Assembly (NCBI GenBank): GCA_002316835.1 | Contig: DCEG01000005.1 | Coordinates: 8,884-72,319, forward strand | Length of the DNA: 63,436 nucleotides | Direction of reading: 5' to 3' | Origin: Bacteroidales bacterium UBA1035 | GTDB lineage: Bacteria; Bacteroidota; Bacteroidia; Bacteroidales; Dysgonomonadaceae | Shown here: piece by piece, positions 45,007 to 54,738 of the stretch | Layout: the number at the start of each line of letters is the position of its first letter | How positions within the stretch are numbered: the first letter of the stretch is position 1 | The notes under the pieces: model-generated | The model's input: only the letters and a program-made list of their open reading frames with translations | The model's database searches: none | Told to the model about the DNA's origin: nothing | Program-made: the position numbers and the translations under genes

Positions 45007-46530
45007 ATGTCAAAGAAAATAAATTCGGCGCTCATTTCTGTATACCACAAAGACGGTCTGGATGAGATATTGAAATTGCTGAACAGTTTAGGTGTCAAGT
45101 TTATATCTACGGGAGGAACTCAGGATTTTATTCAATCGCTGGGTTACGAGTGCGAATCAGTTGAAGATGTTACCGGTTACCCATCTATTTTGGGTGGGCG
45201 TGTGAAAACCCTGCACCCGAAAGTCTTTGGAGGCATTTTGTATCGTCGCGATGAAGAGCAAGACCGCAAAATCATCAAGTCTTATGACATTCCGTCAATC
45301 GATTTGGTAATCGTTGATTTGTATCCATTCGAAGAAACTGTTGCTACAAATGCATCTGAAGAAGAAATCATAGAAAAAATAGACATTGGCGGAATTTCGC
45401 TAATTCGTGGAGCTGCCAAAAACTTTAAGGATGTTATTGTTGTGGCATCCAAGCAACAATACAAACCGTTACTCGATTTGTTGGAAGAAAAAAAAGGAAG
45501 TACCGATATTGAAGATCGCCGTTGGTTTGCAAAAAAAGCCTTTGCTGTTTCCTCCGGCTACGATTCTGCTATTTTCAACTATTTCGATAAAGGAGAAAAC
45601 TCTGTTTTACGCGTTTCCGCAAATAACGCCAAGTCATTGAGATATGGGGAAAATCCACATCAGAAAGGTGTTTTCTACGGCAACTTCGATGAGGTTTTCG
45701 AACAATTACACGGAAAAGAAATTTCGTACAACAATCTGCTCGATATAGATGCAGCTGTTTCGCTCATTGCCGATTTTGATGAAACTGCACTGGCAATTCT
45801 CAAACACAACAATGCCTGTGGCATGGCGTGTCGCCCTACGGTTAAAGAAGCCTGGGAAGCCGCATTGGCTGCTGATCCGATCTCTGCTTTCGGAGGAATT
45901 GTTGTTACAAACCGTAAAGTGGATGCTGAAGCTGCAAAAGCCATAAACGAGATATTCTTCGAAGTGGTCATTGCTCCCGATTATTCACAAGATGCTCTCG
46001 ATATTTTGTTTCAAAAGAAAAACAGAATAATTTTGAGACAGAAACCAACCGATAGTAAAATTAGCAACACGCAGCTTCGTTCTGTTTTAAACGGTGTTTT
46101 GGTACAGGATAAGGACTCAAGTGTTCAAACACGGAGCGATTTAAAAGTAGTAACCGCAAATGCACCAACCGACAAAGAGGTGGAAGATTTATTATTTGCC
46201 AATATTTTGGTGAAACATACAAAATCGAACGCCATAGTTTTGGTAAAAAACAAACAGTTGATTGCCAGCGGAACAGGACAAACATCACGCGTAGATGCAT
46301 TAAATCAGGCAATAGAAAAAGCCGGAGCATTCCATTTCAATCTCAACGGAGCAGTTATGGCATCCGATGCTTTCTTTCCGTTCCCCGATTGCGTTGAAAT
46401 TGCACACAAAGCCGGAATCACGGCGGTTATACAGCCCGGTGGCTCTATCAAAGATGCGGATTCTATTGCTTATTGCAATCAGAACGGTCTGGCAATGGTG
46501 ACAACCGGAATCAGACATTTTAAACATTAA
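45007..46530 (+). CDS. purH: Bifunctional AICAR transformylase/IMP cyclohydrolase PurH
   Basis: Catalyses the last two steps of IMP synthesis; 507 residues, normal length. N-terminal MGS-like cyclohydrolase domain (FISTGGTQDFIQSLG, GRVKTLHPKVFGGIL), then the transformylase domain with ILKHNNACGMA (catalytic Lys-His) and SDAFFPFPDCVE. Ends with GLAMVTTGIRHFKH, the usual C-terminus. Upstream of the cell-shape genes, an order often seen in Bacteroidota. Confidence 0.97.
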   Translation: MSKKINSALISVYHKDGLDEILKLLNSLGVKFISTGGTQDFIQSLGYECESVEDVTGYPSILGGRVKTLHPKVFGGILYRRDEEQDRKIIKSYDIPSIDLVIVDLYPFEETVATNASEEEIIEKIDIGGISLIRGAAKNFKDVIVVASKQQYKPLLDLLEEKKGSTDIEDRRWFAKKAFAVSSGYDSAIFNYFDKGENSVLRVSANNAKSLRYGENPHQKGVFYGNFDEVFEQLHGKEISYNNLLDIDAAVSLIADFDETALAILKHNNACGMACRPTVKEAWEAALAADPISAFGGIVVTNRKVDAEAAKAINEIFFEVVIAPDYSQDALDILFQKKNRIILRQKPTDSKISNTQLRSVLNGVLVQDKDSSVQTRSDLKVVTANAPTDKEVEDLLFANILVKHTKSNAIVLVKNKQLIASGTGQTSRVDALNQAIEKAGAFHFNLNGAVMASDAFFPFPDCVEIAHKAGITAVIQPGGSIKDADSIAYCNQNGLAMVTTGIRHFKH

Positions 46531-46533
46531 TTT

Positions 46534-46560
46534 GTAGAGACGCAATGCTTGTGTCTTCAA
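46534..46560. repeat. GTARAGACG palindromic element, decayed copy 2
   Basis: Begins GTAGAGACGCAA three bases after the purH stop, with a TGC loop and a right arm TTGTGTCTTCAA that no longer pairs fully. Same 12-3-12 geometry as the copy at 10385. Confidence 0.55.
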
Positions 46561-46631
46561 GAAATCAGAAAAATTAGAAAATAGAAGTTAAAAGGGTACG
46601 AAGGACCTGAAACTCGCAACAAAAATAATAT

Positions 46632-47657
46632 ATGGGATTATTTTCATTTACACAAGAATTGGCGATGGATCTTGGAACCGCCAATTCCATTATTGTAAAC
46701 AATACAGGGAAGATTCTTTTGGACGAGCCTTCCATCGTAGCACTTGATCGCAAAACCGATAGAATGATCGCTCTCGGCGAAAAAGCCCGTCAGATGCATG
46801 GAAAAACACACGAGAACATACAAACTGTCAGGCCGTTGAGAGACGGTGTAATTGCTGATTTTAACGCAGCTGAACAGATGATTCGTGGAATGATCAAGAT
46901 GGCTACTAAAAACAAAGGCGGTTTGTTCTCTCCATCGCTACGTGTGGTGATCTGTATTCCGTCGGGAAGTACCGAAGTTGAAATACGTGCTGTACGCGAC
47001 TCGGCAGAACATGCCGGCGGACGTGATGTTTACATGCTTTTTGAGCCTATGGCTGCCGCTTTGGGTATCGGCCTGGATGTTGAAATTCCCGAAGGGAATA
47101 TGATTGTGGATATAGGTGGCGGTACAACCGAAATTGCGGTAATCTCGCTGGGTGGAATCGTATCGAACAAATCTATAAAAATTGCAGGTGATGATCTAAC
47201 TGAAGACATCATGGATTATATGGGTCGTCAGCACAATATGAAAGTGGGAGAGAGAACAGCTGAGCAGATTAAGATAAACGTAGGTTCGGTGTTGACGGAA
47301 CTTCAGGATCCACCGGAAGATTTTATCGTGCACGGGCCAAACCGTATGACATCGTTACCGATGGATGTACCTGTTTCATATCAGGAAGTAGCACATTGCC
47401 TGGAAAAATCGATATCGAAAGTTGATTCGGCCGTACTTAGCGCGTTGGAACAAACTCCGCCGGAATTGTATGCCGATATAGTTCGTAACGGAATTTATCT
47501 GACAGGTGGTGGTGCCCTGCTTCGTGGTTTGGACAAACGATTGACCGACAAAATTGGCATTCCATTTAAAGTGGTGGATGATCCGTTGCATGTTGTAGCT
47601 AAAGGAACCGGTATCGCCCTGAGAAATATTGATAAATTTACTTTCTTGATGAGATAA
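46632..47657 (+). CDS. mreB: Rod-shape-determining protein MreB
   Basis: Actin homologue that guides lateral wall synthesis; 341 residues. Phosphate-1 motif DLGTANSIIV, phosphate-2 VDIGGGTTEIAVISLGG, adenosine motif TGGGALLRGLDKRL. Begins with an amphipathic membrane-binding segment (MGLFSFTQELA). First of five consecutive elongasome genes. Confidence 0.97.
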   Translation: MGLFSFTQELAMDLGTANSIIVNNTGKILLDEPSIVALDRKTDRMIALGEKARQMHGKTHENIQTVRPLRDGVIADFNAAEQMIRGMIKMATKNKGGLFSPSLRVVICIPSGSTEVEIRAVRDSAEHAGGRDVYMLFEPMAAALGIGLDVEIPEGNMIVDIGGGTTEIAVISLGGIVSNKSIKIAGDDLTEDIMDYMGRQHNMKVGERTAEQIKINVGSVLTELQDPPEDFIVHGPNRMTSLPMDVPVSYQEVAHCLEKSISKVDSAVLSALEQTPPELYADIVRNGIYLTGGGALLRGLDKRLTDKIGIPFKVVDDPLHVVAKGTGIALRNIDKFTFLMR

Positions 47658-47660
47658 ATA

Positions 47661-47720
47661 AGCTCTTAGCTGTTAGCCTTTAGCTATTGGCCAATGGCAA
47701 ACAGCCTAAGCTAAAAGCAA
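47661..47720. repeat. Imperfect 60-base palindrome between mreB and mreC
   Basis: Centred on the perfect core ATTGGCCAAT, with TTAGC/GCTAA motifs repeated on both sides (CTTAGC, GTTAGC, TTTAGC left; CTAAGCTAA right). It fills the whole gap up to the mreC start codon. It may fold in the transcript and alter the ratio of the two products. Confidence 0.55.
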
Positions 47721-48563
47721 ATGCGAAACCTTCTCACCTTTATTATAAGAAATAGTCATTGGCTGGTAGCAATTATTTTGATTGTTATCAGTTTCTATCT
47801 TGTGTTCTCACACAATTCTTATCAAAGAAGTGTTTATCTTACATCAGCGAACAACGTAGTGGGTTGGTTCTACGAAACGTCCAACAAAGCAACTACCTTT
47901 GTTCATTTAAGCAAGAATAACAAACTATTGCTGGAACGAAATGCGCAACTCGAGGCAGAATTGTTTGCCCTCAAAGCTTATCTGTCAGATGTGCAGATTG
48001 ATACATTGACAACTAAAGCCTTTCTAAGTGATTCTGTTCCTGTGTCACAGTTTTCGTTTATTCCGGCTGAAGTAACGAATGTTAGTTTTTCCGGTCCCAA
48101 CAATTTTATAACCGTAAACAAAGGTTCTTCACACGGTGTTAAGCCGGATATGGGAGTCGTTTCTCAGAATGGTGTAGTAGGGGTAGTGTTAACGGTTTCT
48201 CCTAAGTTTTCGGTAATAATTCCCATTATAAATCCAAAGTTCAGATTGAGTGGAAAATTGAAAAATTCCACTAATACCGGATCGATATTCTGGAACGGTA
48301 AGGATATAAATATTGCACAGATCGGCGAACTTCCCAAACACGAAGTTTTTCATCCGGGAGATACTGTAATGACCAGCTTTTCACGTATTTTTCCGAAAGA
48401 TGTTGTCATCGGATATGTTACTGAGCAGATTCCATCTAAAGATGATAATTTCAATACGTTAAATATGCGAATAGCTACTGATTTTTACTCTGTAAGGGAT
48501 ATTCTCATTATTGATGATGAGTATTACGACGAACAAAATCAATTAGAAAACTCGATTCCGTAA
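47721..48563 (+). CDS. mreC: Rod-shape-determining protein MreC
   Basis: Periplasmic elongasome scaffold, 280 residues. One membrane anchor (about 13-30), a coiled-coil with KNNKLLLERNAQLEAEL, then the double beta-barrel region (NFITVNKGSSHGVKPDMGV, GVVGVVLTVSPKFSVIIPI). The stop codon shares one base with the mreD start. Confidence 0.93.
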   Translation: MRNLLTFIIRNSHWLVAIILIVISFYLVFSHNSYQRSVYLTSANNVVGWFYETSNKATTFVHLSKNNKLLLERNAQLEAELFALKAYLSDVQIDTLTTKAFLSDSVPVSQFSFIPAEVTNVSFSGPNNFITVNKGSSHGVKPDMGVVSQNGVVGVVLTVSPKFSVIIPIINPKFRLSGKLKNSTNTGSIFWNGKDINIAQIGELPKHEVFHPGDTVMTSFSRIFPKDVVIGYVTEQIPSKDDNFNTLNMRIATDFYSVRDILIIDDEYYDEQNQLENSIP

Positions 48564-49081
48564 TGAAAGCGATTTCCATATTTAAAGAGATTTTGTTGTT
48601 TGTAATATTGGCACTGCTACAAGTGTTATTGCTTAATCGTATAAGTATTTTTGGGTTTGCTGTACCCATTCTGTATATCTATTTTTTGATTAAACTGCCG
48701 TACGGAAGGAATAAATTTTATGTTATTATATCAGGTTTCCTGCTGGGGCTTGTTGTTGATATTTTTCTTAATACGCCGGGAATGAATGCAGCAGCTACAA
48801 CCATTGTTGCTGCATTACGAAGTGTTATTTTAAACTTATATTATCCAAAAAACGAATACGAAGATCTGATTCCCGGTATTCACGTATCAGTTGCGGCTTT
48901 TACAAAGTTCACGATAACGATGGTGCTGTTGCATCACATCTTGCTCTTTTTTATTGAAGCGTTCTCGCTCTTTAATTTCACAAGCACAATTATCAGAATT
49001 GGCTCATCATCGCTTCTGACAATTGTTTTAATTTTAGCACTGGATTCATTATCATTCAGGAGAGAAAAAGTAAGTGGTTAA
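48563..49081 (+). CDS. mreD: Rod-shape-determining protein MreD
   Basis: Inner-membrane protein, 172 residues, about five or six hydrophobic segments. Low sequence identity is normal for this family; the call rests on membrane topology, LLGLVVDIFLNTPGMNAAAT and position between mreC and the PBP2 gene. TAATG overlap with mreC. Confidence 0.88.
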   Translation: MKAISIFKEILLFVILALLQVLLLNRISIFGFAVPILYIYFLIKLPYGRNKFYVIISGFLLGLVVDIFLNTPGMNAAATTIVAALRSVILNLYYPKNEYEDLIPGIHVSVAAFTKFTITMVLLHHILLFFIEAFSLFNFTSTIIRIGSSSLLTIVLILALDSLSFRREKVSG

Positions 49082-50996
49082 TAAAAACAAACCATACGCA
49101 AAAAGAAGGTACATCATTATAGCAGTTGTAATGGTGATGATACTGGTATATGCAGGTCAGCTCTTTAATTTACAGGTGTTAAGTCCTCAATATCGAAGTT
49201 ACGCTGACAGCAATGCATTTTTCAGAAAAACACTGTATCCGGCACGCGGATCTATTTATGACAGGAACGGTAAACTGGTAGTTTTCAATCAGCCTACATA
49301 CGATGTGATGATGGTTGTGCGCGAAATGAAGCAATTTGATACGCTCGATTTCTGCAAAACGCTGAATATCGATATGAATCAGTTTCATGAACTGGATAAT
49401 GATATGCGCGACCGGCGTAAAAACCCGGGCTATTCGTCATACACACCGCAAATTTTTATGTCGCAACTTGATGTGGAAGAATACGGCTTGTTGCAGGAAA
49501 AACTGTATAAATTTCCGGGAATTTATATTCAAAACCGTACAGAAAGGCAATACAACTTCCCCAATATGGGTCTGATTTTGGGTTATGTCGGTCTGGTAGA
49601 CAAAAACAAAATGGATGCTGATCCATATTATGCACGCAACGATTATGTGGGGAAATCGGGTATTGAATTATCTCACGAAGAAGATCTGCGTGGGGAAAAA
49701 GGTGTGGAAGTGCTGTTGCGTGATGCTCACGGTCGTGTTCAAGGAAAATACCGTGACGGAGAGTTTGATAAACTACCTGTTTCGGGGCGAGATTTGACAC
49801 TAGCTATCGATATTAACTTACAGGCATACGGTGAATATCTGATGCAGAACAAAATTGGTTCCATCATCATGATTGAGCCCAAAACGGGTGAAATTCTTGC
49901 TATGGTTGCCGCACCTTCATACGATCCGGCAATTCTGACCGGGAAGAATTTCAGCCAAAACTACCTGACACTTGAGCAAGATCCATACAGGCCGTTGATT
50001 AATCGTGCTGTTTCGGGATTATATCCACCTGGATCGACGTTTAAGCCTTCACAAGGTCTGATTTTTCTGGAAGAGGGAATTATATCACCCGATACCAGAT
50101 ACAGTTGTTATGGTGGTTATCCGCCATTAGGTGGACGTCCCAGATGCCACGGACATGCTTCGCCGCTCAGTTTGCAGCCTGCGCTGGCAACTTCGTGTAA
50201 CTCATTTTTCTGTTATGGATTAAATGCTATGCTTAACAACCGTACCAAATACAACAGTACGATTGATGCTTTCGAGGTTTGGAAAGAGCATATGATAGAT
50301 TTGGGCTTTGGCTACAAAACCGATGTTGATCTGCCATCTGAAAAGAGAGGGTTCATCCCCAACAGTAAATATTACTCTAATGCTTTCAAGAATGATAGAT
50401 GGGTGGCTCACAACATTATTTCGATTGCCATAGGGCAAGGCGAAATATTAAGTACTCCGTTGCAACTTGCTAATTTTACAGCTATTATCGCCAATCGAGG
50501 ATATTATTACAAACCGCATGTGGTAAAAGAGCGAAAAGGTGCTGCTTTGGATACACTTTTCAGTACACGCAGAGAGTCTAACATCAGTCGTGAACATTTT
50601 GAGTTAACAGTGGCGGGGATGGCAGATGCAGTAACACGCGGTACTTGTCGTCGTGCCAACATGGAACCATATTTAACGGTGTGTGGAAAAACCGGCACTG
50701 CCGAAAACCCACACGGTGAAGATCACTCGTTATTTATTGGTTTTGCACCCAAAGATGATCCTAAGGTTGCCATTGCCGTGATTGTGGAAAACGGAGGTTT
50801 TGGAGCTACAAATGCTGTTCCTATTGGAAGATTAATGATGCAGAAGTATTTGATGGGTGAAATTATGCCACAAGATCAAGCTTTGGAAAAAACCATTGCA
50901 AGCAGAGTGATTTTACCCTTCGTATACAGAAGAAATGCACCCGTACAACGGATTGATTCAACAGCAATTCAAATGAGAGATGTACAGAGGAATTAA
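49074..50996 (+). CDS. mrdA: Penicillin-binding protein 2 (elongation transpeptidase)
   Basis: Class B PBP, 640 residues. GTG start at 49074, overlapping mreD by eight bases; the N-terminal anchor (about 12-30) follows directly. Dimerisation domain begins YPARGSIYDRNGKLV. Active-site motifs: SxxK in PPGSTFKPS, SxN in SCNSFFC and KTG in VCGKTGTAENPHG. Partner of RodA, whose gene starts inside its end. Confidence 0.96.
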   Translation: MVNKNKPYAKRRYIIIAVVMVMILVYAGQLFNLQVLSPQYRSYADSNAFFRKTLYPARGSIYDRNGKLVVFNQPTYDVMMVVREMKQFDTLDFCKTLNIDMNQFHELDNDMRDRRKNPGYSSYTPQIFMSQLDVEEYGLLQEKLYKFPGIYIQNRTERQYNFPNMGLILGYVGLVDKNKMDADPYYARNDYVGKSGIELSHEEDLRGEKGVEVLLRDAHGRVQGKYRDGEFDKLPVSGRDLTLAIDINLQAYGEYLMQNKIGSIIMIEPKTGEILAMVAAPSYDPAILTGKNFSQNYLTLEQDPYRPLINRAVSGLYPPGSTFKPSQGLIFLEEGIISPDTRYSCYGGYPPLGGRPRCHGHASPLSLQPALATSCNSFFCYGLNAMLNNRTKYNSTIDAFEVWKEHMIDLGFGYKTDVDLPSEKRGFIPNSKYYSNAFKNDRWVAHNIISIAIGQGEILSTPLQLANFTAIIANRGYYYKPHVVKERKGAALDTLFSTRRESNISREHFELTVAGMADAVTRGTCRRANMEPYLTVCGKTGTAENPHGEDHSLFIGFAPKDDPKVAIAVIVENGGFGATNAVPIGRLMMQKYLMGEIMPQDQALEKTIASRVILPFVYRRNAPVQRIDSTAIQMRDVQRN

Positions 50997-52437
50997 CGAA
51001 ATACAGGAAAAAGGCCGGGTAGACTGGTTTACTGTATCCATGTACTTGTTGTTTATTGTATTGGGATGGTTTAACATTTACGCGGCCAGTTTCGATCTTG
51101 AAAACGCTGTAAGTATGTTCGATCTTTCAGGGCGTGCAGGCATGCAGCTTCTGTGGATGGGAACATCGTTGATGCTTGCTTTTGCCCTTATAAAAATTGA
51201 TACTTCCTTTTACGAAACATATGCCATTGTTGCTTATGTTGTTGGAATTGCACTTTTGGTTATTACCCTTATAGTTGCCCGTGAAATTAATGGTTCACGA
51301 TCCTGGTTAGTGATTGGAGAACTTCGGTTACAGCCTGCTGAGTTTATGAAATTTATCATAGCACTAATGTTGGCAAAAATCTTCAACGTTTACAATTTCC
51401 GGTTGATGGAAAGAAAGAACTTAGTGATTGTATCCGCATTAATTTTACTTCCTTTGATATTAGTAGTTCTTCAAAGCGAGACTGGGACAGCACTGGTCTA
51501 CTTAAGCCTGATTTTTGTGTTGTATCGTGAGGGTTTGCCCGGTGGGATTCTTTTTATGGGAGTTGCAGCAATATTATATTTCGTGTTAGCTATCCGATTT
51601 TCTGATGTGCAGTTGGGAATGTTGTCAGTCGGCGAATTTATTACAGTCATACTTATTATTGTTTTTGCTGCAGCTATGGTCTGGAATTATGTGAAACGAC
51701 GGGAAGTTGTCTTTATGATCATAGGACTGGCTTTGATTGTTCTTGCCGTCGGATTGGTTTTGCATTTTCTTAATATTCCGGTTAATCCCGGTTTGATGGC
51801 GCTTGTGGCGCTGGGGTTAGTCGCTATTTATCTGGGTTATCTGGCGCTTAGGTTTTGGAAAAAGATTTACTTGTATATTCTTCTGTTCGTGGCAGGTTCG
51901 TTCGCTTTTGTTGAATCAAGTGAATACGTTTTCAACGAAGTGTTGCAACCGCACCAGCAAATGCGCATAAAAGTTACCCTGGGGATGGAGCAGGATTTAC
52001 GTGGATCGGGATATCACGTTGGACAATCAAAAATAGCAATCGGATCGGGTGGAATGTTTGGAAAAGGTTTTTTGAACGGTACACAAACTAAACTGAAATA
52101 TGTTCCCGAACAGGATACCGACTTCATTTTCTGCACGATAGGTGAGGAGTGGGGATTCGTTGGCTCTACGCTGATTCTTGTGCTTTTTGCTATATTTATT
52201 CTCAGGCTCATTACTCTGGCGGAACGCCAAACCACAACATTTGGACGAGTATATGGTTATGGCGTTGTTAGCATATTTTTGTTCCATTTGCTGGTAAATA
52301 TCGGGATGGTGATCGGTATCATGCCCGTAATTGGAATTCCGTTACCGTTCTTTAGCTACGGAGGTTCATCGTTGTGGGGATTTACAATATTGCTCTTTAT
52401 TTTTCTTAGGATAGACAAAGGAAGGAAACGTGCATAA
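50980..52437 (+). CDS. rodA: SEDS peptidoglycan polymerase RodA
   Basis: Multi-pass glycan polymerase, 485 residues, about ten membrane segments. Conserved SEDS elements: LRLQPAEFMKFIIALMLAK, LQSETGTALVYLSLIF, QSKIAIGSGGMFGKGFLNGTQ-type loop, CTIGEEWGFVGS and GIPLPFFSYGGSS. It is longer than E. coli RodA because of an extra hydrophobic stretch around residues 190-320. Overlaps mrdA by 17 bases. Confidence 0.94.
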   Translation: MYRGINEIQEKGRVDWFTVSMYLLFIVLGWFNIYAASFDLENAVSMFDLSGRAGMQLLWMGTSLMLAFALIKIDTSFYETYAIVAYVVGIALLVITLIVAREINGSRSWLVIGELRLQPAEFMKFIIALMLAKIFNVYNFRLMERKNLVIVSALILLPLILVVLQSETGTALVYLSLIFVLYREGLPGGILFMGVAAILYFVLAIRFSDVQLGMLSVGEFITVILIIVFAAAMVWNYVKRREVVFMIIGLALIVLAVGLVLHFLNIPVNPGLMALVALGLVAIYLGYLALRFWKKIYLYILLFVAGSFAFVESSEYVFNEVLQPHQQMRIKVTLGMEQDLRGSGYHVGQSKIAIGSGGMFGKGFLNGTQTKLKYVPEQDTDFIFCTIGEEWGFVGSTLILVLFAIFILRLITLAERQTTTFGRVYGYGVVSIFLFHLLVNIGMVIGIMPVIGIPLPFFSYGGSSLWGFTILLFIFLRIDKGRKRA

Positions 52438-52444
52438 AAAGCGA

Positions 52445-52474
52445 GTGCACACTAGTTTCACAACCGGTGTGCAC
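52445..52474. terminator. Hairpin between convergent rodA and the downstream gene
   Basis: GTGCACAC / GTGTGCAC with a 14-base loop. No T-run follows, so termination is uncertain. Confidence 0.4.
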
Positions 52475-52511
52475 CCTATCAATTAGAACCCAATTAAATT
52501 AATTCACAAAT

Positions 52512-53222
52512 TTATCTTCGTTTATCGATTCGGCCTTCTTTTCTCGAATCGATCAGTTCTTTATATTTTTCAGCGCCGAGGATTTTTTCCAGTTCAGCAG
52601 CGTGCTCTTTAGCTGTTTCTTCGGCTTCCAGCCGTCTTTCGTTTCGCGAAAGTTTCTCATCGGTAATTCGTTGTTCTCTCGCCTTAGCATTCTTTTCGAA
52701 GAAACCGATAAGTTGATTTTTCTGTGCTTCACTCAAATCTAGTCTTTTAGTCAACCTGTCGGCCTGTTCCTGTACTGTCAAAGGTTTGCGGTTTGAAGCC
52801 ATTCTATTTGAATGAAATCCACTGCGGGTATTTTGCCTGCTGTTTGCCACAACCGATGGATTTCTTCCGCTTCGTGGAGCTTTTTGCCATGCTTCGTATT
52901 TATCACCTAAGATATTTTTGAGCTTATCTTCGTTGGCTTTCTGCCTTTTTTCAGCTTCGACTCTGCGGGCAGCTCTCGATTCCTGAGCACTTTCAAGCGC
53001 TTTTGTTCTTTCCGCGTCCAATTCATTGAAATATTGTGTCAAATCAGCTTTTTGCTTATCGGTAAGGTCAAGGGTGTTGTCCATTCTCGCAACACGATCT
53101 TCCACCGATATTACGCGGCTCATTCGTCTTTCGTCTTCGATTCTCCTCTCGCGGGTATTTTCCTGAGCATTCAGGTTAATACCAAGCAACATAAGAGCGG
53201 ATAGAAATATCAATATCTTCAT
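52512..53222 (-). CDS. Exported Spy/LTXXQ-like helical protein 1
   Basis: 236 residues with a signal peptide (1-19, GINLNAQ). Highly charged and helical. Two similar units are visible: VARMDNTLDLTDKQKADLTQYFNELDAER...LGDKYEAW and ADRLTKRLDLSEAQKNQLIGFFEKNAKAR...LGAEKYKEL. The pattern (hydrophobic-LT/LS-xxQK, then a hexad ending LGxEKY) resembles periplasmic Spy-type stress chaperones. It lies 11 bases after a paralogue. Confidence 0.65.
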   Translation of the reverse strand: MKILIFLSALMLLGINLNAQENTRERRIEDERRMSRVISVEDRVARMDNTLDLTDKQKADLTQYFNELDAERTKALESAQESRAARRVEAEKRQKANEDKLKNILGDKYEAWQKAPRSGRNPSVVANSRQNTRSGFHSNRMASNRKPLTVQEQADRLTKRLDLSEAQKNQLIGFFEKNAKAREQRITDEKLSRNERRLEAEETAKEHAAELEKILGAEKYKELIDSRKEGRIDKRR

Positions 53223-53233
53223 TTTCAGTTAAT

Positions 53234-53833
53234 TTATATGTTTAATGCCGATTCCTTGTAATCGGATTTCTGATCTTTTTTATCAAAAATTTCCTCTAGT
53301 TTTTTATCATTTTCGTCCATCTTCTCCTTTATTTCATCTTGTTTACTCTCCAGTACTTTGATGATTTTTCGGAGATTCCTTTCCTGATCATCCCAGTATT
53401 CTCTCAATTTATCTTTTTGGTTTTGATCCAGTTCGATTGTATTTCCAAGAAAATCGAAAAAGTTATCTAACATTTTTTCCTTCTTCAAATCATCTACTTC
53501 TCCTTTTTCGATTTTTTTTCTCTTGTATTCTTCAAATTTTTCATCACCCAGAATGCGTTCTAGTTCCTTATTTTGTTTGTCCAATTGGTTTTCTCTTTCT
53601 TTTTGACGACTCTCCGCTTCTTTTTGTGCAGCTATTCTTTCTTTTTCGCGTTCAGCTTCCATTTTCGAATAGTATTCAAGCAATTCTTTCTTTTCCTTCT
53701 CTGAAAGCTCAACCTCTTCTGCAATTCTTTCCACACGTTCCTTGGCAATTTCCTTTACCCGGTCATTTTTTTGCGCATATGCGCTGAAAGCTACTGTAGC
53801 AAAAGCAATAAGAATAATAACCTGTCTTCTCAT
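53234..53833 (-). CDS. Exported Spy/LTXXQ-like helical protein 2
   Basis: 199 residues; signal peptide (1-20, FSAYAQ). Two units again: ERIAEEVELSEKEKKELLEYYSKMEAER...ILGDEKFEEY and FLGNTIELDQNQKDKLREYWDDQER. Long, nearly uninterrupted charged helices in the C-terminal part. First of a two-gene minus-strand operon, probably arisen by duplication. Confidence 0.65.
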   Translation of the reverse strand: MRRQVIILIAFATVAFSAYAQKNDRVKEIAKERVERIAEEVELSEKEKKELLEYYSKMEAEREKERIAAQKEAESRQKERENQLDKQNKELERILGDEKFEEYKRKKIEKGEVDDLKKEKMLDNFFDFLGNTIELDQNQKDKLREYWDDQERNLRKIIKVLESKQDEIKEKMDENDKKLEEIFDKKDQKSDYKESALNI

Positions 53834-53870
53834 TTTAAAAATTTATTCATTAGTTAATTGGTTCAGATTC

Positions 53871-53904
53871 TTTGACCGCTATACGGAAAAAAAGTTTAAT
53901 TTTG
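53871..53904 (+). promoter_or_regulatory. Promoter-like pair for the SDR gene
   Basis: TTTG (53871-53874), 22-base spacer, TAATTTTG (53897-53904), 17 bases before ATG 53922. The spacer is slightly long. Confidence 0.5.
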
Positions 53905-53921
53905 CTCTTAAAATCAACTTG

Positions 53922-54701
53922 ATGAAGTCAACTGCACTAATTACAGGCGCGTCGAGAGGGCTTGGAGCAGAATTTGCCCGATTATTCGCATCTAAGAATA
54001 CAAACCTTATTCTTGTTGCCCGAAGCGAAAAAGAATTAAACGTTTTAAAAAATGAGTTGGAAAGCGAATATGAAATTTCGGTATCGGCGATTGTCAAAGA
54101 TCTGACAAAACCGGAAAATGTACAGGCGGTTTACGATGAGATAAAAGCTGCCGGAATCAAAATTGATTATTTAGTGAACAATGCTGGATTTGGCGACTTC
54201 GGAGATTTTTCCAATACGGAATGGGAAAGGCATGAACAAATGATAAATTTGAATATAAGTGCTTTATCTCATTTTTGTCATCTATTTGTTCAGGATTGGA
54301 TTCCCCGAAAATCGGGAAAAATATTAAATATCGCATCCACTTCAGCATTCCAACCCGGGCCCGGAATGTCGGTTTATTTCGCGTCGAAAGCGTATGTGGT
54401 AAGTTTTTCGCAAGCCATAGATTATGAGTTTCGAAAATATGGCATTACCGTTACAGCACTCTGTCCCGGCCCTGTTAAAACCAATTTTGGAATTGCTGCC
54501 CGTATGAAGCATCCAAACGGAATATTGAAAGATATGAAAACACCTTCTCCAAAAGAAGTTGTGGAGTTTGGCTACAACGCCATGATGAAAGGGAAATCAT
54601 TGGTAATTCATGGTATGCTCAATAAACTGGTCGCAAATTCGGTCAGATTTATGCCGCGTAAATGGTTAGTAAACCTTTCTGCAAAATTGATTTCATGGTG
54701 A
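53922..54701 (+). CDS. Short-chain dehydrogenase/reductase
   Basis: 259 residues from ATG 53922; the frame extends 180 bases upstream through the promoter and into the divergent gene, but the cofactor motif TGASRGLG is at residues 8-15 of the short form. NNAGFGDFGDF, catalytic Ser in IASTSAFQP and YFASK (Tyr-xxx-Lys) are present. Similar to DltE/YqjQ-type reductases. Substrate unknown. Confidence 0.92.
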   Translation: MKSTALITGASRGLGAEFARLFASKNTNLILVARSEKELNVLKNELESEYEISVSAIVKDLTKPENVQAVYDEIKAAGIKIDYLVNNAGFGDFGDFSNTEWERHEQMINLNISALSHFCHLFVQDWIPRKSGKILNIASTSAFQPGPGMSVYFASKAYVVSFSQAIDYEFRKYGITVTALCPGPVKTNFGIAARMKHPNGILKDMKTPSPKEVVEFGYNAMMKGKSLVIHGMLNKLVANSVRFMPRKWLVNLSAKLISW

Positions 54702-54738
54702 TTCGAGATTACCCGATTTCTAAATTTGGAATGACTCT

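Noticed and set aside
53742..53921. N-terminal extension of the SDR gene
   Set aside because: It overlaps the divergent gene and the promoter, and the Rossmann motif sits at residue 8 of the shorter form.
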